Assembly (NCBI GenBank): GCA_963920525.1
Contig: OY986437.1
Coordinates: 112,522,715-112,586,714 of the forward strand
Reading direction: 5' to 3'
Origin: Dichetophora obliterata
Taxonomy: Eukaryota; Arthropoda; Insecta; Diptera; Sciomyzidae
Length of the DNA stretch: 64,000 nucleotides
How positions within the stretch are numbered: the first letter of the stretch is position 1; each line of letters opens with the position of its first letter. Of the stretch, positions 1 through 12,036 are shown piece by piece. The notes below the pieces were generated by a model that was given only the letters and a program-made list of their open reading frames with translations, made no database searches and was not told where the DNA came from. Position numbers and translations under genes: made by a program.

Positions 1-1910
1 TAAACTCAGGACAGAAGTTTTTGGGATGGCAAGTGCGTAGCACGCTGATAGTTAGTTTCAAGCGAAAGTTAAAATCGTGTGCGCTTATTAAATTATTAAG
101 AAAAAAAAAAAAAAAAACATTTAACTTTGTGGGATTTACAAAAAAATTGAGAACATTGATATAAGTTCTGCGGTAAACGATTTACGTCGCTATTAATCAA
201 TTCGTCGACTCCATTTCCAAAAAGGATTTCATCAGATTCGCTGCCTAAGGCGAGCTGTGCTACCAAATATCGTGGACAGTCTGGTGGTGCAAGCGCAACT
301 TCATAAGGAGAAGGGCATGTTCATCAGCTTGGCCTAATCGCTGCCAAACGCAACCGTAGGCCACTACGCTCAGCTCAAGTACCAAATACCAGCACACCAG
401 TTATTTTGGCCACTACAGGCGCGTGGGTTTCACCCTGACGTCGACACTTGCCAGTCATCCCGGCAGCGACCATGTGCTAAAAAAAAAAAAAAAAAAAAAA
501 AACGTATTCGTCTGCTTATTTTTTTTAAATCAATTTTTTTCACTTATTTTATAACTCTAATCATAAAACCAAAATATCGTTTTTTTTATTTACCTAATAC
601 ATAGACATATAATTAATTGTATATATATATATATATATATATACATAAATATATAGGTGATTATATGTATATATGTATGTGTTTGCATATCTTTTGAATT
701 TTTTTTTCTCAAACTTTTTAATATTTTTGAATCCCTATAAAATCATTGTGGCATATAAAACCTTCAATTGCTGAAAATCTATATGATACTAACAGTATAC
801 AATTCGTTTTTGTATCATGAGAGAATTTTTTTTGCATTGAATTAAATTTTAAACATTGAAATTTTAAATTAAAGTGAAGTGTTATTAACCAAAAATCAAA
901 ATTAACTAAAAGATACATTTTGCTTATGAATAGTTAATCTGTAAAAGGTAATGAAAAAGAGGAGAAAAATTTAATTTTTTTTGTTTCACCAACAACAACT
1001 CGTTACAACAATCAGTATCGTTTTAATTAATATATATTGGTATACATACATACATACATTTTTTCATAAAAATCGTAAAAAAAAAAAACCAAAACAAAAA
1101 AAAAAAACAATTAAAAAAATAACAACAATTACATTAGCAGCTCGACATCACAACGCTGGGCCCACCGTCGCAGATGTAGCAGCAGAACATGTAAGGTAAA
1201 TAATTTCTATTGGTTTTACTAGAGTAAAATATCATTATTATATATTGGTTAAACTGAAGCATTAATTAGCTTTTACTTTCATATTTTTCTTCTTGTTTTT
1301 ATACTTTTCTCTTAATATATTTTTTTGAAACACAAGATAGATGTAATGTATCAAAATGAAACCAAAACAAAAAAAAAACCCTATTTAATAGAAAAAAAAT
1401 GGAAATTATAAGAGTAAACCATCTATTAAGTGTATGAGAATATATATGAAATATTAATATGAATAAACTATAAACTTATTGTTAATCTTGCGATAACGAA
1501 GGAAACCCATTAGTTTGTATTATGGTTGGGTTGGGAGAGAATGGGATCTCTCACAGCGATGGTTGGGATAGGGTGAGATCCGAGGCATATTTCCATCTAT
1601 TGCCTCACGCTCATTTTTTTGTAATTTCAGATTATTGTTTTTTTTGTAATAGGTAGACAACCAGCTAGCGCAGATTTTTTTTAGATTATTCTAGCATCTC
1701 ACTTTTGCTATGCTGAGTTTTTTTTGTTTGAAACGTGCATGATTTTTTAAAAATTTTATTTTGATAAGGGACGAGTAAGTGTAGAACACGAACCCCGACA
1801 CAGACGGCGAGCTATGACCTGGAACCGCTTGCATGCACACCCGTTCTACGCACACTAAGGTCCACTGTCCTGTTTTACTCAGGACTTATTTCACATAAAT
1901 TATCATTATA
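1..1910 (+). repeat. 5' LTR of element A (left edge cut by window)
   Basis: Matches 7977-9888 almost base for base. It contains long A and T runs, a (TA)n tract near 617-642, and ends just before the primer-binding site with the same ten bases (ATTATCATTATA region) that end the right copy. Small plus and minus frames inside it are shadows. Confidence 0.9.
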
Positions 1911-1914
1911 AAAA

Positions 1915-1932
1915 TGGCGCCCAACGTGGGGC
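1915..1932 (+). other. Primer-binding site of element A (tRNA-Lys type)
   Basis: TGGCGCCCAACGTGGGGC lies four bases after the LTR. Starting with TGG is expected for a site pairing with the CCA end of a tRNA. The sequence is the tRNA-Lys1,2-type site known from several retroviruses. Confidence 0.8.
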
Positions 1933-2571
1933 CCAAAATTTTTTTTTGGGCTTTCCTTATTTGTATTTATTTTCGACATATTCCTTAGATTAGGGAATTA
2001 GTAATGAGTTTATCATGGCTCATCTAACCTTCTAATTGAATGATGTGTGTTTTCTCAGCAGTAATTTTTTTTGTGCATATATGTAAGAAACGGAGTTAGT
2101 TTTAATTTAAGCCATGCTTATAACTAACCGGCTTATTCTATGCATAATGGTTGTTCTTAATTTCATAGCGCAATTTTCTGACTTGGAATATGATGATTTG
2201 TTAATTCAGGATCTTACCAGCAGATTTTAGATTGCATTTTTTTTATTGTTGTTATCTTTTTCGATAATATCACAAGGCACAAGTAGCGCAATAATCGTAA
2301 ATAATAGCAAAAAAAAAAAAAAAATTGTCTTTGTAGTGTTCTTGTAGTGTTCTTTACTTGCAACTAATGGTGTGGAATTCAATAATCGCAAGATGTAACA
2401 TATATATAGCTACTGTTATTACAAAAAAAAAAAAAAACAGTTTTTTTTTTGACTAAGCTTATAGCACATTTTTCAATTTACCAGTACAGAAAACCAAATT
2501 TCTTAATTATTTAAAGTTCTTAATTAAATTTCTTAATTAAAATTATATGAAAAAAATATTGGAATATTACG
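1933..2571 (+). other. 5' leader of element A
   Basis: About 640 bases between the primer site and gag. AT-rich, with A runs near 2310 and 2420 and no open frame of note. It probably carries packaging and translation signals, but none is recognisable. Confidence 0.5.
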
Positions 2572-4186
2572 ATGGCGGTTCGACATAGTAATGAAAGCTT
2601 GGCACAGTTAGCTGTTTCCGGCGAAATATGTTTAATCTGTAATGAAGCAACAACTGATTTAAATTTCGCTCTAACACCCTGTCAGCACGCTTTTCATAAA
2701 TCGTGTTTATCCATATGGATTCAAGAACACAAAAGTTGTCCATTGTGTAGGCGGGACTGTGATGACCAGTCAATCCAATGCTTAGCGGCGCAGGAAGAAC
2801 CACCTTCAAACTCCACTGGAGCAGTTCCAAGAGTTTTAAATGCTATTAGAGGCCCTACTACTCGTTCAAAAACTTCTAACGCCAATATTATTGATTGGCC
2901 TTTGCAAGAGTCATCCCAGAATAGTGTGCAATCGCCTGGTAATCCTCGTAAACGTGGTCGGCGACCAAATTTTAATAACAATTTTCGAAATCGCGAAGAA
3001 CGTTCCAGTTCAAATTTCGATTACCATCGCGTACAAGAAATGATAGAGATCGCAACTCATAGGCAAAAAGAAGATATGACTCAGGAAATAAGAAGTGCTG
3101 TCGGTCAGCTAGTTACAAGCTCTCTTGAGCAGTTTTTCCAAAAAATGAACATAAATCAAAATAATGTTAACATTAACAGTGGAAGACCCCGAGTTGAGCC
3201 GAATTGGCCACGTGATCTGCCATACTTTCAAGATCAAAACCCGATTCCAAATAATAATTTACGTAATGAAACGAGTTCCAATCAGAATCTCGACAGATCA
3301 GTGCCAGTGCAAAGTGTTAATAATAGTACTTTTGCAGCAGAGGCTGTAGGTAAGACAATTATTAATTGGAAGCTAACTTTTGATGGGTCACTCGATAATA
3401 TTTCAGTGGATGAATTTATATACCGCGTTAATGCGTTAACAATATCTGCCCTAAGAGGAAACTTTACATTATTATGTCAACATATGCATGTTTTATTCGA
3501 AGGAAAAGCGAAGAGATGGTTCTGGCGATATCATCGCTCAGTTCAAAATTTAGAATGGGATGGGATGGGATTGCGAAGAATTACGCAAAAATTTCAAAGA
3601 TTTTAGAACCGATTTTGACATTGAAGAGAGTATTCGATCTCGTAAACAGAGGTCAAATGAGACTTTTGAGCAATTTTTAGACAGTGTAATGTGCATGAGC
3701 GATAGCTTACGAACACCACTGCCTGAACTTGTTGACGTTCGCCATGAACTTTTACATTTAGAGATAAGATCAATATCTCAATTGCGACGTGCCTGCAATC
3801 GACGTGAAAACTTTTTCGAGACGGTTCAGCGTCCAAATTTTAATTTTATGAAAACTAATAGCTTTTCAAAGAGACAAGTTGCGGAAGTGCAAAAATCTGA
3901 TCTATGTGATGAGGATTTCGGTGTTGAAGACGAAGCTTGTGAAATTGGTGCAACAGGTCCAATCAAGGATATAATAGACCGGAAGTGTTGGAATTGTGAG
4001 GAAGTTGGCCACAATTATAAGCAATGCACAAAAACTAGACGTGTATTCTGCTATGGGTGCGGACTTCTCGCAGTTTTTCTTCCAAATTGTCCTAATTGTA
4101 GCAACATGGGAAACGGGTCGAGGGATGCCTGCAACAACAACAACAGCCGGCATCCCAGATCCCACCAGAGGAATCACCTTCAATAA
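2572..4186 (+). pseudogene. gag: Element A gag with N-terminal RING-H2 finger, frameshifted
   Basis: The first 344 codons are open from ATG 2572. Residues 20-59 form a C3H2C3 RING-H2 finger: C20, C23, C37, H39, H42, C45, C56, C59, with I22, W49 and P57 at the positions that contact E2 enzymes in active ubiquitin ligases. An Asn/Arg-rich linker follows, then a capsid-like segment from about residue 260. Near 3555-3569 the pentamer ATGGG occurs three times; relative to one copy this adds ten bases, and the capsid continues in the next frame from 3560 to the stop at 4184-4186. That part has one good CCHC knuckle (C-x2-C-x4-H-x4-C near 3988-4029) and a degenerate second one. RING plus capsid in one frame shows the finger belongs to Gag. 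Confidence 0.85.
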
Positions 4187-4210
4187 TAGCGCCTCAAATT
4201 CGAATTTTAA

Positions 4211-7200
4211 AAAGCCCTGGGTTATCGATTTCATCCAAATTGCCAGACCTATGGTCCAATAAAACCATACCACCAACGTTTAAAAGAATACTACCAAACA
4301 CGAAAAGAGATTTTTAAAAGAACACGTTCAGCTCAACGTGCCAAAAATTATTGGGAAAAAGTAAGGGCTAAACGCAATTTCTTAGTTTCAACTATTTTAT
4401 GTAAAGACAGCGATACGCGGCCGTTTGCGCAGATCAAAATTTTAGGCAGGTCTATGTTCGGATTGCTAGATTCAGGAGCATCTGCAAGCTGCATAGGAAG
4501 TAGCTTTCCCCAAGAAATTTTGGATCATAAAATTAATTTAAAACCTATTAACTCTTCGGTGCGTGTGGCTGATGGGTCAAAACAAAATATTGTTGGGGTG
4601 GTTGCATTAGATGTTTCTTTTAAAGGAAAATCCCATAAAGTTGAATTTTATGTTATACCAACTCTTTCCCAGGATATCTATTTAGGCGTAGATTTTTGGA
4701 AGATTTTCGAAATAGCCCCAAACATTATAAGTGAGATTTGTCAGATCGAAGAAACTGCAGAAAACACGCATAACTTACAGTTTAATCAAAAAGAACTATT
4801 GAGCGCAGCCATTAAATGCTTTCCATCTTACGAAGTAAATGGCCTGGGTAAAACTTCTGTTTTGGAACACGTAATTGACGTAGGATCAGCTAAGCCAATA
4901 AAACAGAGGCATTTCCCTATCTCTCCTGCTGTAGAGAAGCTCATGGGACAGGAGATTGGCCGGATGTTAGCTATGGGAGTCATCGAGGAGTCAAACAGTG
5001 CCTGGTCTTCGCCTGTGGTTTTGGTAAGAAAGCCAGGCAAGGTTAGACTCTGTTTAGACAGCCGAAAGGTAAACGAGTTCACGGTTAAGGATGCTTATCC
5101 ATTGCCGCACATCGAGGGTATTTTAAGCAGACTGCCCCGCGCTGAATTTATCTCTAGCCTTGATTTGAAAGATGCTTTCTGGCAAATTCCGCTAGAGATG
5201 AATTCTCGTGAGAAGACAACTTTTACAGTCCCAAACCGACCACTGTATCAGTTTACTGTTATGCCGTTCGGTTTGTGTAACGCCCCTCAAACGATGTGCA
5301 GGCTAATGGATAAAGTTATCCCATACCATCTCAAAGAACGAGTTTTTGTTTATTTAGATGATCTCCTATTGCTTTCGGAAGATTTCTTTTCCCATGTGCA
5401 ACTTTTACAGGAGGTAGCTTTACATATACGCAAAGCTGGTCTTACTATCAACATTGCCAAAAGCAAATTTTGCCTTAAACAAGTGCGTTACTTGGGTTAT
5501 GTTGTAGGGTGTGGTACACTTCGTACGGATCCAGAGAAAATTTCAGCAATTACAGACTATCCAACTCCAAAAACAGTGCGCCAATTGCGTCGGTTCTTGG
5601 GTATGGCAGGGTGGTACAGGCGGTTCATTTCGAACTTTGCGGACATTTCTAACCCCCTGACCGACCTTCTGAAGAAAGCACGAACCTTTAAGTGGACACA
5701 AGAAGCAGAAAAGGCTTTCCAATTAGTAAAAGATCGCTTAACGTCAGCACCGCTGCTTGCAAACCCTGACTTCAAGAAACCTTTCATTATTCAATGCGAT
5801 GCAAGTCAGCATGGAGTAGGGGCAGTGCTTGCTCAAAAGAACGAAAATGATGTGGAAGTTCCTGTGGCATTCATGTCTCAAAAGCTTAATCACGCGCAAC
5901 GCAACTACTCTGTGACTGAACAGGAATGCTTGGCAGCGATGCTAGCGGTAAAGAAATTTCGTCCCTACGTGGAGGGGCAAGAGTTCAAAATAATCACGGA
6001 CCACGCAAGTCTTCGTTGGCTTATGAAGCAAACCGACCTTAGTGGTCGCCTCGCTCGATGGGCTCTTAAGCTACAAGGTTTCGATTTTGCTATAGAGCAT
6101 CGAAAAGGCACCGCTAACGTGGTACCAGATGCCCTATCGCGTATAAATTCTGACGACAAAGACGAAATTTCTTCCCTTGAGATTGAAAATATACCTGAGA
6201 TTAATCTCGAGTCTCCCGAATTTGATAGCATTGAGTACGCAGAGCAGCGCGATAAGATTCAAAAAGAATTAAATAAGTTTCCTGACTTTAAAATTTGCGA
6301 TAAATTCATTTACAGACGTACGGAACATTATACTGGTGACATTGACCAACAAAATGCGTCCTGGAAATTGTTAGTGCCGAAAAAACTCCGTTTAGATGTC
6401 ATTCGCAACTCCCATGATGGAGCTACGAATGCTCATGGAGGTGTGTCAAAGACTGCGGAACGAATAAGACGATTTTTTTATTGGCCCTCTTTGTACCGTT
6501 CAGTGCACGATTATGTTGTAGGTTGTGAAACCTGCAAGACAATAAAGCACTCGACTAAAATTCAAAGGCCACCAATGGGTAATTTTGTACCCAGTGAACG
6601 AATTTTCCAAATGTTATATGTTGACCTTATAGGACCATTACCAAGGTCAAAGAATGGCCATATTGGAATCCTTATTGTCTTAGATCGGATGTCAAAATTC
6701 ACATTTTTATGTCCGTTGAAAAAATTTACGACCACACCTATAATTAAATATTTAAAAGAACATGTTTTTGATATCTTTGGCGTTCCGGAAACTCTAGTGA
6801 GTGATAACGGAAGTCAATTTCGTTCTGGCGAGTTCGAGTCCTTTTTGACCAAGTTTGGAATAAAACATACTTGCACAGCGGTTTATTCACCTCAAAGCAA
6901 CAGCTCTGAGAGAGTAAATCGTTCCATAAACGCTGCACTTCGTGCGTATATAAAAAGTGACCAGCGTGATTGGGATATCCATCTAAGCAGCATAAATTGT
7001 GCTCTAAGAAACTCCTTGCACCAATCCATCTTGCAAAGTCCCTACTATGTTGTATTTGGGCAACATATGATGACCCATGGAGAAAGCTACAAGCTCTTGT
7101 GAAATGTTAATATGTTAGAGGAGGGAAAAGTCGAAAATGTTGAAACTCGCCATGACAATTTGTCAATTATTCGTAGCATTGTAAACAAAAACCTGCAAAA

Positions 7201-7447
7201 AGCGCATAGAGTCAATGAAAAAAACTATAATTTAAGAAGTAAACCAATAAGTTACCAACTTGGTCAAGAAGTTTTAAGAAGAAACTTTGCGCAAAGTAAT
7301 TTGGCAAATCATTTCAACAGCAAATTAGCTAAAACATATGTCAAGGCAAAAGTACGGGGTAGACTTGGTACAGTTTACTATATTTTAGAAGACTCCAACG
7401 GTAAAGTCCTGGGCACGTATCATGCAAAAGATATGAAACCTTTTTAA
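4211..7447 (+). pseudogene. pol: Element A pol: protease, RT, RNase H, integrase; one in-frame stop
   Basis: The frame is open from 4211; the first ATG is 4454. From that ATG, protease DSG is at residues 6-8, RT carries SLDLKDAFWQI and the YLDD catalytic box at about residue 299, and RNase H has QCDAS near 447. Integrase shows an H-H-C-C zinc site near 655-695 and catalytic D, D and E in VDLIGP, SDNGSQF and SSERVN. TGA at 7100-7102 interrupts the integrase tail; the same frame continues to 7447. Upstream, the gag frame stops at 4184 and pol lies in the same frame number with stops at 4187 and 4208, so how Gag-Pol would be joined is unclear. Everything else is intact, consistent with a very recent loss. 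Confidence 0.9.
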
Positions 7448-7945
7448 AGCAAAGTTATAAGTACAAGTTGATTTTTTTTTCATTTTTCAGCTTTCAAAAC
7501 CGATAAATTACTATGTTTTAAAACCTGCTTTGTGATGAATTGCCTGCAAAGATTGGTATAATTTATGTGTAGTGTTAATTTCTCTTAACTGTTATACTAT
7601 TGGCTAAGTTTAAAGCATGTTAATACGTAAGAAAGTTGCCCACCTCTGTACACTAACTAAGAAATTGTTGCATGGTTTGTGTGTATTCTCTCTAGTATAG
7701 CAGCACTCTACATTCGTTTTACTTTGCCGCTGGCTTGCTGCTAACTTTGCTTTGCTAAGCTGATAATATATAAATATAATCTGCATAGGGCTCAAAATGT
7801 AAAGTTATGCCGGACAATTTTGTCTTAGTAGATTTACTGTTTAGATAACCAGTTTTTCCAAAATCATACGATTTTTAATTTACTGAATTCTATTACGGGA
7901 TGAAATGCGTGGGATTGAGGAGGAGTGGAGACAGTAGAGGGGGTC
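7448..7945 (+). other. Element A 3' noncoding region with polypurine tract
   Basis: About 500 bases without env or another frame. The purine-rich stretch AGTAGAGGGGG at 7933-7943, just before the right LTR, is the plus-strand priming tract. A longer GA-rich run starts near 7915. Confidence 0.7.
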
Positions 7946-8448
7946 TGGTGCTAAAGTTGAGAGAAGCGCGTTGGAATAAACTCAGGACAGAAGTTTTTGG
8001 GATGGCAAGTGCGTAGCACGCTGATAGTTAGTTTCAAGCGAAAGTTAAAATCGTGTGCGCTTATTAAATTATTAAGAAAAAAAAAAAAAAATTTAACTTT
8101 GTGGGATTTACAAAAAAATTGAGAACATTGATATAAGTTCTGCGGTAAACGATTTACGTCGCTATTAATCAATTCGTCGACTCCATTTCCAAAAAGGATT
8201 TCATCAGATTCGCTGCCTAAGGCGAGCTGTGGTACCAAATATCGTGGACAGTCTGGTGGTGCAAGCGCAACTTCATAAGGAGAAGGGCATGTTCATCAGC
8301 TTGGCCTAATCGCTGCCAAACGCAACCGTAGGCCACTACGCTCAGCTCAAGTACCAAATACCAGCACACCAGTTATTTTGGCCACTACAGGCGCGTGGGT
8401 TTCACCCTGACGTCGACACTTGCCAGTCATCCCGGCAGCGACCATGTG

Positions 8449-8489
<41 letters not shown>

Positions 8490-9888
8490 GTATTCGTCTG
8501 CTTATTTTTTTTAAATCAATTTTTTCACTTATTTTATAACTCTAATCATAAAACCAAAATATCGTTTTTTTATTTACCTAATACATAGACATATAATTAA
8601 TTGTATATATATATATATACATAAATATATAGGTGATTATATGTATATATGTATGTGTTTGCATATCTTTTGAATTTTTTTTTCTCAAACTTTTTAATAT
8701 TTTTGAATCCCTATAAAATCATTGTGGCATATAAAACCTTCAATTGCTGAAAATCTATATGATACTAACAGTATACAATTCGTTTTTGTATCATGAGAGA
8801 ATTTTTTTTGCATTGAATTAAATTTTAAACATTGAAATTTTAAATTAAAGTGAAGTTTTATTAACCAAAAATCAAAATTAACTAAAAGATACATTTTGCT
8901 TATGAATAGTTAATCTGTAAAAGGTAATGAAAAAGAGGAGAAAAATTTAATTTTTTTTGTTTCACCAACAACAACTCGTTACAACAATCAGTATCGTTTT
9001 AATTAATATATATTGGTATACATACATACATACATTTTTTCATAAAAATCGTAAAAAAAAAAAAACCAAAACAAAAAAAAAAAACAATTAAAAAAATAAC
9101 AACAATTACATTAGCAGCTCGACATCACAACGCTGGGCCCACCGTCGCAGATGTAGCAGCAGAACATGTAAGGTAAATAATTTCTATTGGTTTTACTAGA
9201 GTAAAATATCATTATTATATATTGGTTAAACTGAAGCATTAATTAGCTTTTACTTTCATATTTTTCTTCTTGTTTTTATACTTTTCTCTTAATATATTTT
9301 TTTGAAACACAAGAGAGATGTAATGTATCAAAATGAAACCAAAACAAAAAAAAAACACTATTTAATAGAAAAAAAATGGAAATTATAAGAGTAAACCATC
9401 TATTAAGTGTATGAGAATATATATGAAATATTAATATGAATAAACTATAAACTTATTGTTAATCTTGCGATAACGAAGGAAACCCATTAGTTTGTATTAT
9501 GGTTGGGTTGGGAGAGAATGGGATCTCTCACAGCGATGGTTGGGATAGGGTGAGATCCGAGGCATATTTCCATCTATTGCCTCACGCTCATTTTTTTGTA
9601 ATTTCAGATTATTGTTTTTTTTGTAATAGGTAGATAACCAGCTAGCGCAGATTTTTTTTAGATTATTCTAGCATCTCACTTTTGCTATGCTGAGTTTTTT
9701 TTTGTTTGAAACGTGCATGATTTTTTAAAAATTTTATTTTGATAAGGGACGAGTAAGTGTAGAACACGAACCCCGACACAGACGGCGAGCTATGACCTGG
9801 AACCGCTTGCATGCACACCCGTTCTACGCACACTAAGGTCCACTGTCCTGTTTTACTCAGGACTTATTTCACATAAATTATCATTATA
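7946..9888 (+). repeat. 3' LTR of element A
   Basis: Complete copy of the LTR. The start is placed just after the polypurine tract; the end is where identity with the left copy stops and BEL coding sequence resumes. Length is about 1.94 kb. A long A run near 8451-8488 and TA repeats differ in length from the left copy. Confidence 0.85.
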
Positions 9889-9889
9889 C

Positions 9890-11976
9890 CCCCAGTACTA
9901 TATTCCTCATCACAGTGTACTTAAACTGGATAGCACCACAACGAAGTTACGAGTCGTCTTCGATGCTTCTGCAAGATCGTCATCCGGAAAATCGTTGAAT
10001 GATTTAATGTACACTGGACCTACAGTTCAAAGTGAACTCTTTTCCATTCTTCTTCGCTTTCGAATGCCGAAATATGTCTTTACAACTGACATCGAAAAGA
10101 TGTATCGACAAGTATTGCTACATAAAGATGACAGAAAATATCAATTAATTGTTTGGAGAAATAGTCCAATGAAGCCGATTCAGTATTATCAATTGAATAC
10201 GGTAACATATGGAACTAGAGCTGCACCATACCTAGCTACGAAATGCCTCCAACAACTCGGAAGAGAGTATGTGACATCATTACCATTAGGTGCAAAACTA
10301 CTACAAGAAGATTTTTACGTTGACGATGGCCTTGGTGGATCCAACAACTTGCTGACGGCAATTGAAATGCAAAAGAAAGTTCAACACATTCTACACACAG
10401 CTGGCTTCAAATTGAGCAAATGGTGTGCAAACCACCCCAAAATGCTTCAGCACATTCCACAGAATGATCAAGAAGTCAACTTGGATTTTACAAACGGTCA
10501 TGACGAATCGATTAAGGCTTTAGGTCTGACATGGCTGCCAACCACAGACAGATTGTTCATCAAGGTCAATCTAAGCAATGGGAAAAGAATTTCTAAGAGA
10601 AGTGTAACATCAGAATTGTCACGACTATTTGATCTATTGGAAATCCTAGCTCCAGTAGTAGTCACAGCCAAAATGTTCATGCAGGAGCTATGGCAACTAA
10701 AGTTATCGTGGAATGAAGCTCTTCCAGCAGAACGCCACTATAGATGGTCTGGTCTAGATTCCGTGACGAATTGCATGAATTACACAACTTTAAAATGCCC
10801 CGCCACATTTTTGATGGTAAGGAAGTGAAATCTATCCAACTTCATGCAATTCATCAAGAAAACAAACATTGTGGTGCTCAGACACTACTAGCGACTATGA
10901 GGCAAAATTTTTGGCCTATAAAAGGAAAAATAACTGCAAGAGCCATTGTCCAACGTTGTGTTCAGTGCACAAGAGCCAAGCCAAAACTACTTAATCAAAT
11001 TATGGGCAATTTACCAGCTTCAAGAGTAACTGCCGCAAGACCATTCATCAATGCAGGAGTGGATTACTGTGGACCAATCCAGATTCATTTCAAGATCAGA
11101 GGTAAAAAACCACACAAGGCGTATATAGCAGTTTTCTGTTGTTTTGCAACAAAGGCAGTTCACTTGGAACTTGTAAGTGATCTCACCACTGCGGCATTTT
11201 TGGGAGCTCTAAAAAGATTCACGAGCAGAAGAGGTCATTGCCAAAACATCTATTGCGATAACGCCACTAATTTTGTTGGAGCTAAAAATGAACTAAAGGA
11301 ATTGAATACTTCGATATATTCTTCAGAAGCGCAAAATACAATTCAAACAAACTGCAGTAACAAGGGAATTCAGTTTCATTTCATTCCTCCCCGTGCGCCA
11401 CACTTTGGCGGACTGTGGGAGGCAGCAGTTAAGTCGGCAAAACATCTCTTAATCAGGAGTGTCTCAAACACAACACTCACCTATGAAAAACTCGAAACAA
11501 TTGTTATTGAAATAGAAGCTATATTGAATTCAAGACCATTAACCCCATTATCAACTGATGCCAACGATTTATCAGCTCTCACTCCTGGACATTTCTTAAT
11601 AGGAGAACCTCTCAACGCACAAGTGGACTGTAATCTTCAACAACTAAAGGTGAATCGTTTAACGCACTGGGAGCTAGTGACGCATATTAAACAAGAATTT
11701 TGGAAAAGATGGTCTCTAGAATATTTAAATGAACTACAACAAAAACATTATTGGAAAGAAACTTCAAAAAACCTAAAGGTCGGAAATATTGTCATCATCA
11801 AAGAAGACAACACTCCAGTCATGAAATGGCCTCTTGCACGAGTACTCAACGTCTTTAAGGGCAATGATGGAGCAGTTCGAGTGGCAGAATTAAAAACCGC
11901 ATCAGGTACTTATCAAAGAGCAATTCATCGCCTAGCCCCGCTTCCAGTCGATGACAGTACTAAAAGTGAAGATTAA
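9890..11976 (+). pseudogene. pol: Element B pol: RT and integrase with deletion and frameshift
   Basis: RT runs from 9890 (YYIPHH, LRVVFDAS, TDIEKMYRQ, YVDD) to about 10744. There TGGTC is tandemly duplicated (10745-10754), which shifts the frame. The new frame passes the start of the RNase H domain and then jumps, around 10845, straight into integrase at the zinc-site region, so most of RNase H and the integrase N-terminus are deleted in frame. The integrase core keeps its three acidic residues ([23 protein letters not shown]). It ends with the BEL C-terminal domain (MKWPLARV). The stop at 11974-11976 separates it from env, which is in the same frame. Confidence 0.85.
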
Positions 11977-12036
11977 CACGAAGAAAAACCAGAACCTCAA
12001 TCTGCTCCTGTTATCGATCCAATTCCATCCAAATGG

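Larger units (their letters stand above)
1..9888 (+). mobile_element. Element A: Ty3/gypsy LTR retrotransposon with ~1.9 kb LTRs (Osvaldo/Ulysses-like?)
   Basis: Positions 1-1910 and 7977-9888 are near-identical direct repeats that flank a primer-binding site, gag, pol and a polypurine tract, so this is a whole LTR element whose first ~30 bases lie left of the window. The pol order is protease, RT, RNase H, integrase, as in Ty3/gypsy. The unusually long LTRs and the tRNA-Lys primer suggest the Osvaldo/Ulysses group, from family knowledge only. By eye I count about five substitutions plus homopolymer and TA-repeat length changes between the LTRs, so insertion was recent. Its right edge falls inside the RT of BEL element B. 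The target duplication cannot be checked because the left flank is missing. Confidence 0.9.

Noticed and set aside
718..918. 66-codon minus-strand frame, nearly repeated at 8694-8894
   Set aside because: It occurs twice only because it lies in the two LTRs of A; AT-rich, no domain, no coding signal.
2572..2760. RING finger as a captured separate host gene
   Set aside because: It is in one unbroken frame with the capsid-like part and lies at the normal gag position between primer site and pol.
2567..2981. Minus-strand frames opposite the RING region
   Set aside because: Antisense shadows of gag; the plus frame has clear metal-ligand spacing.
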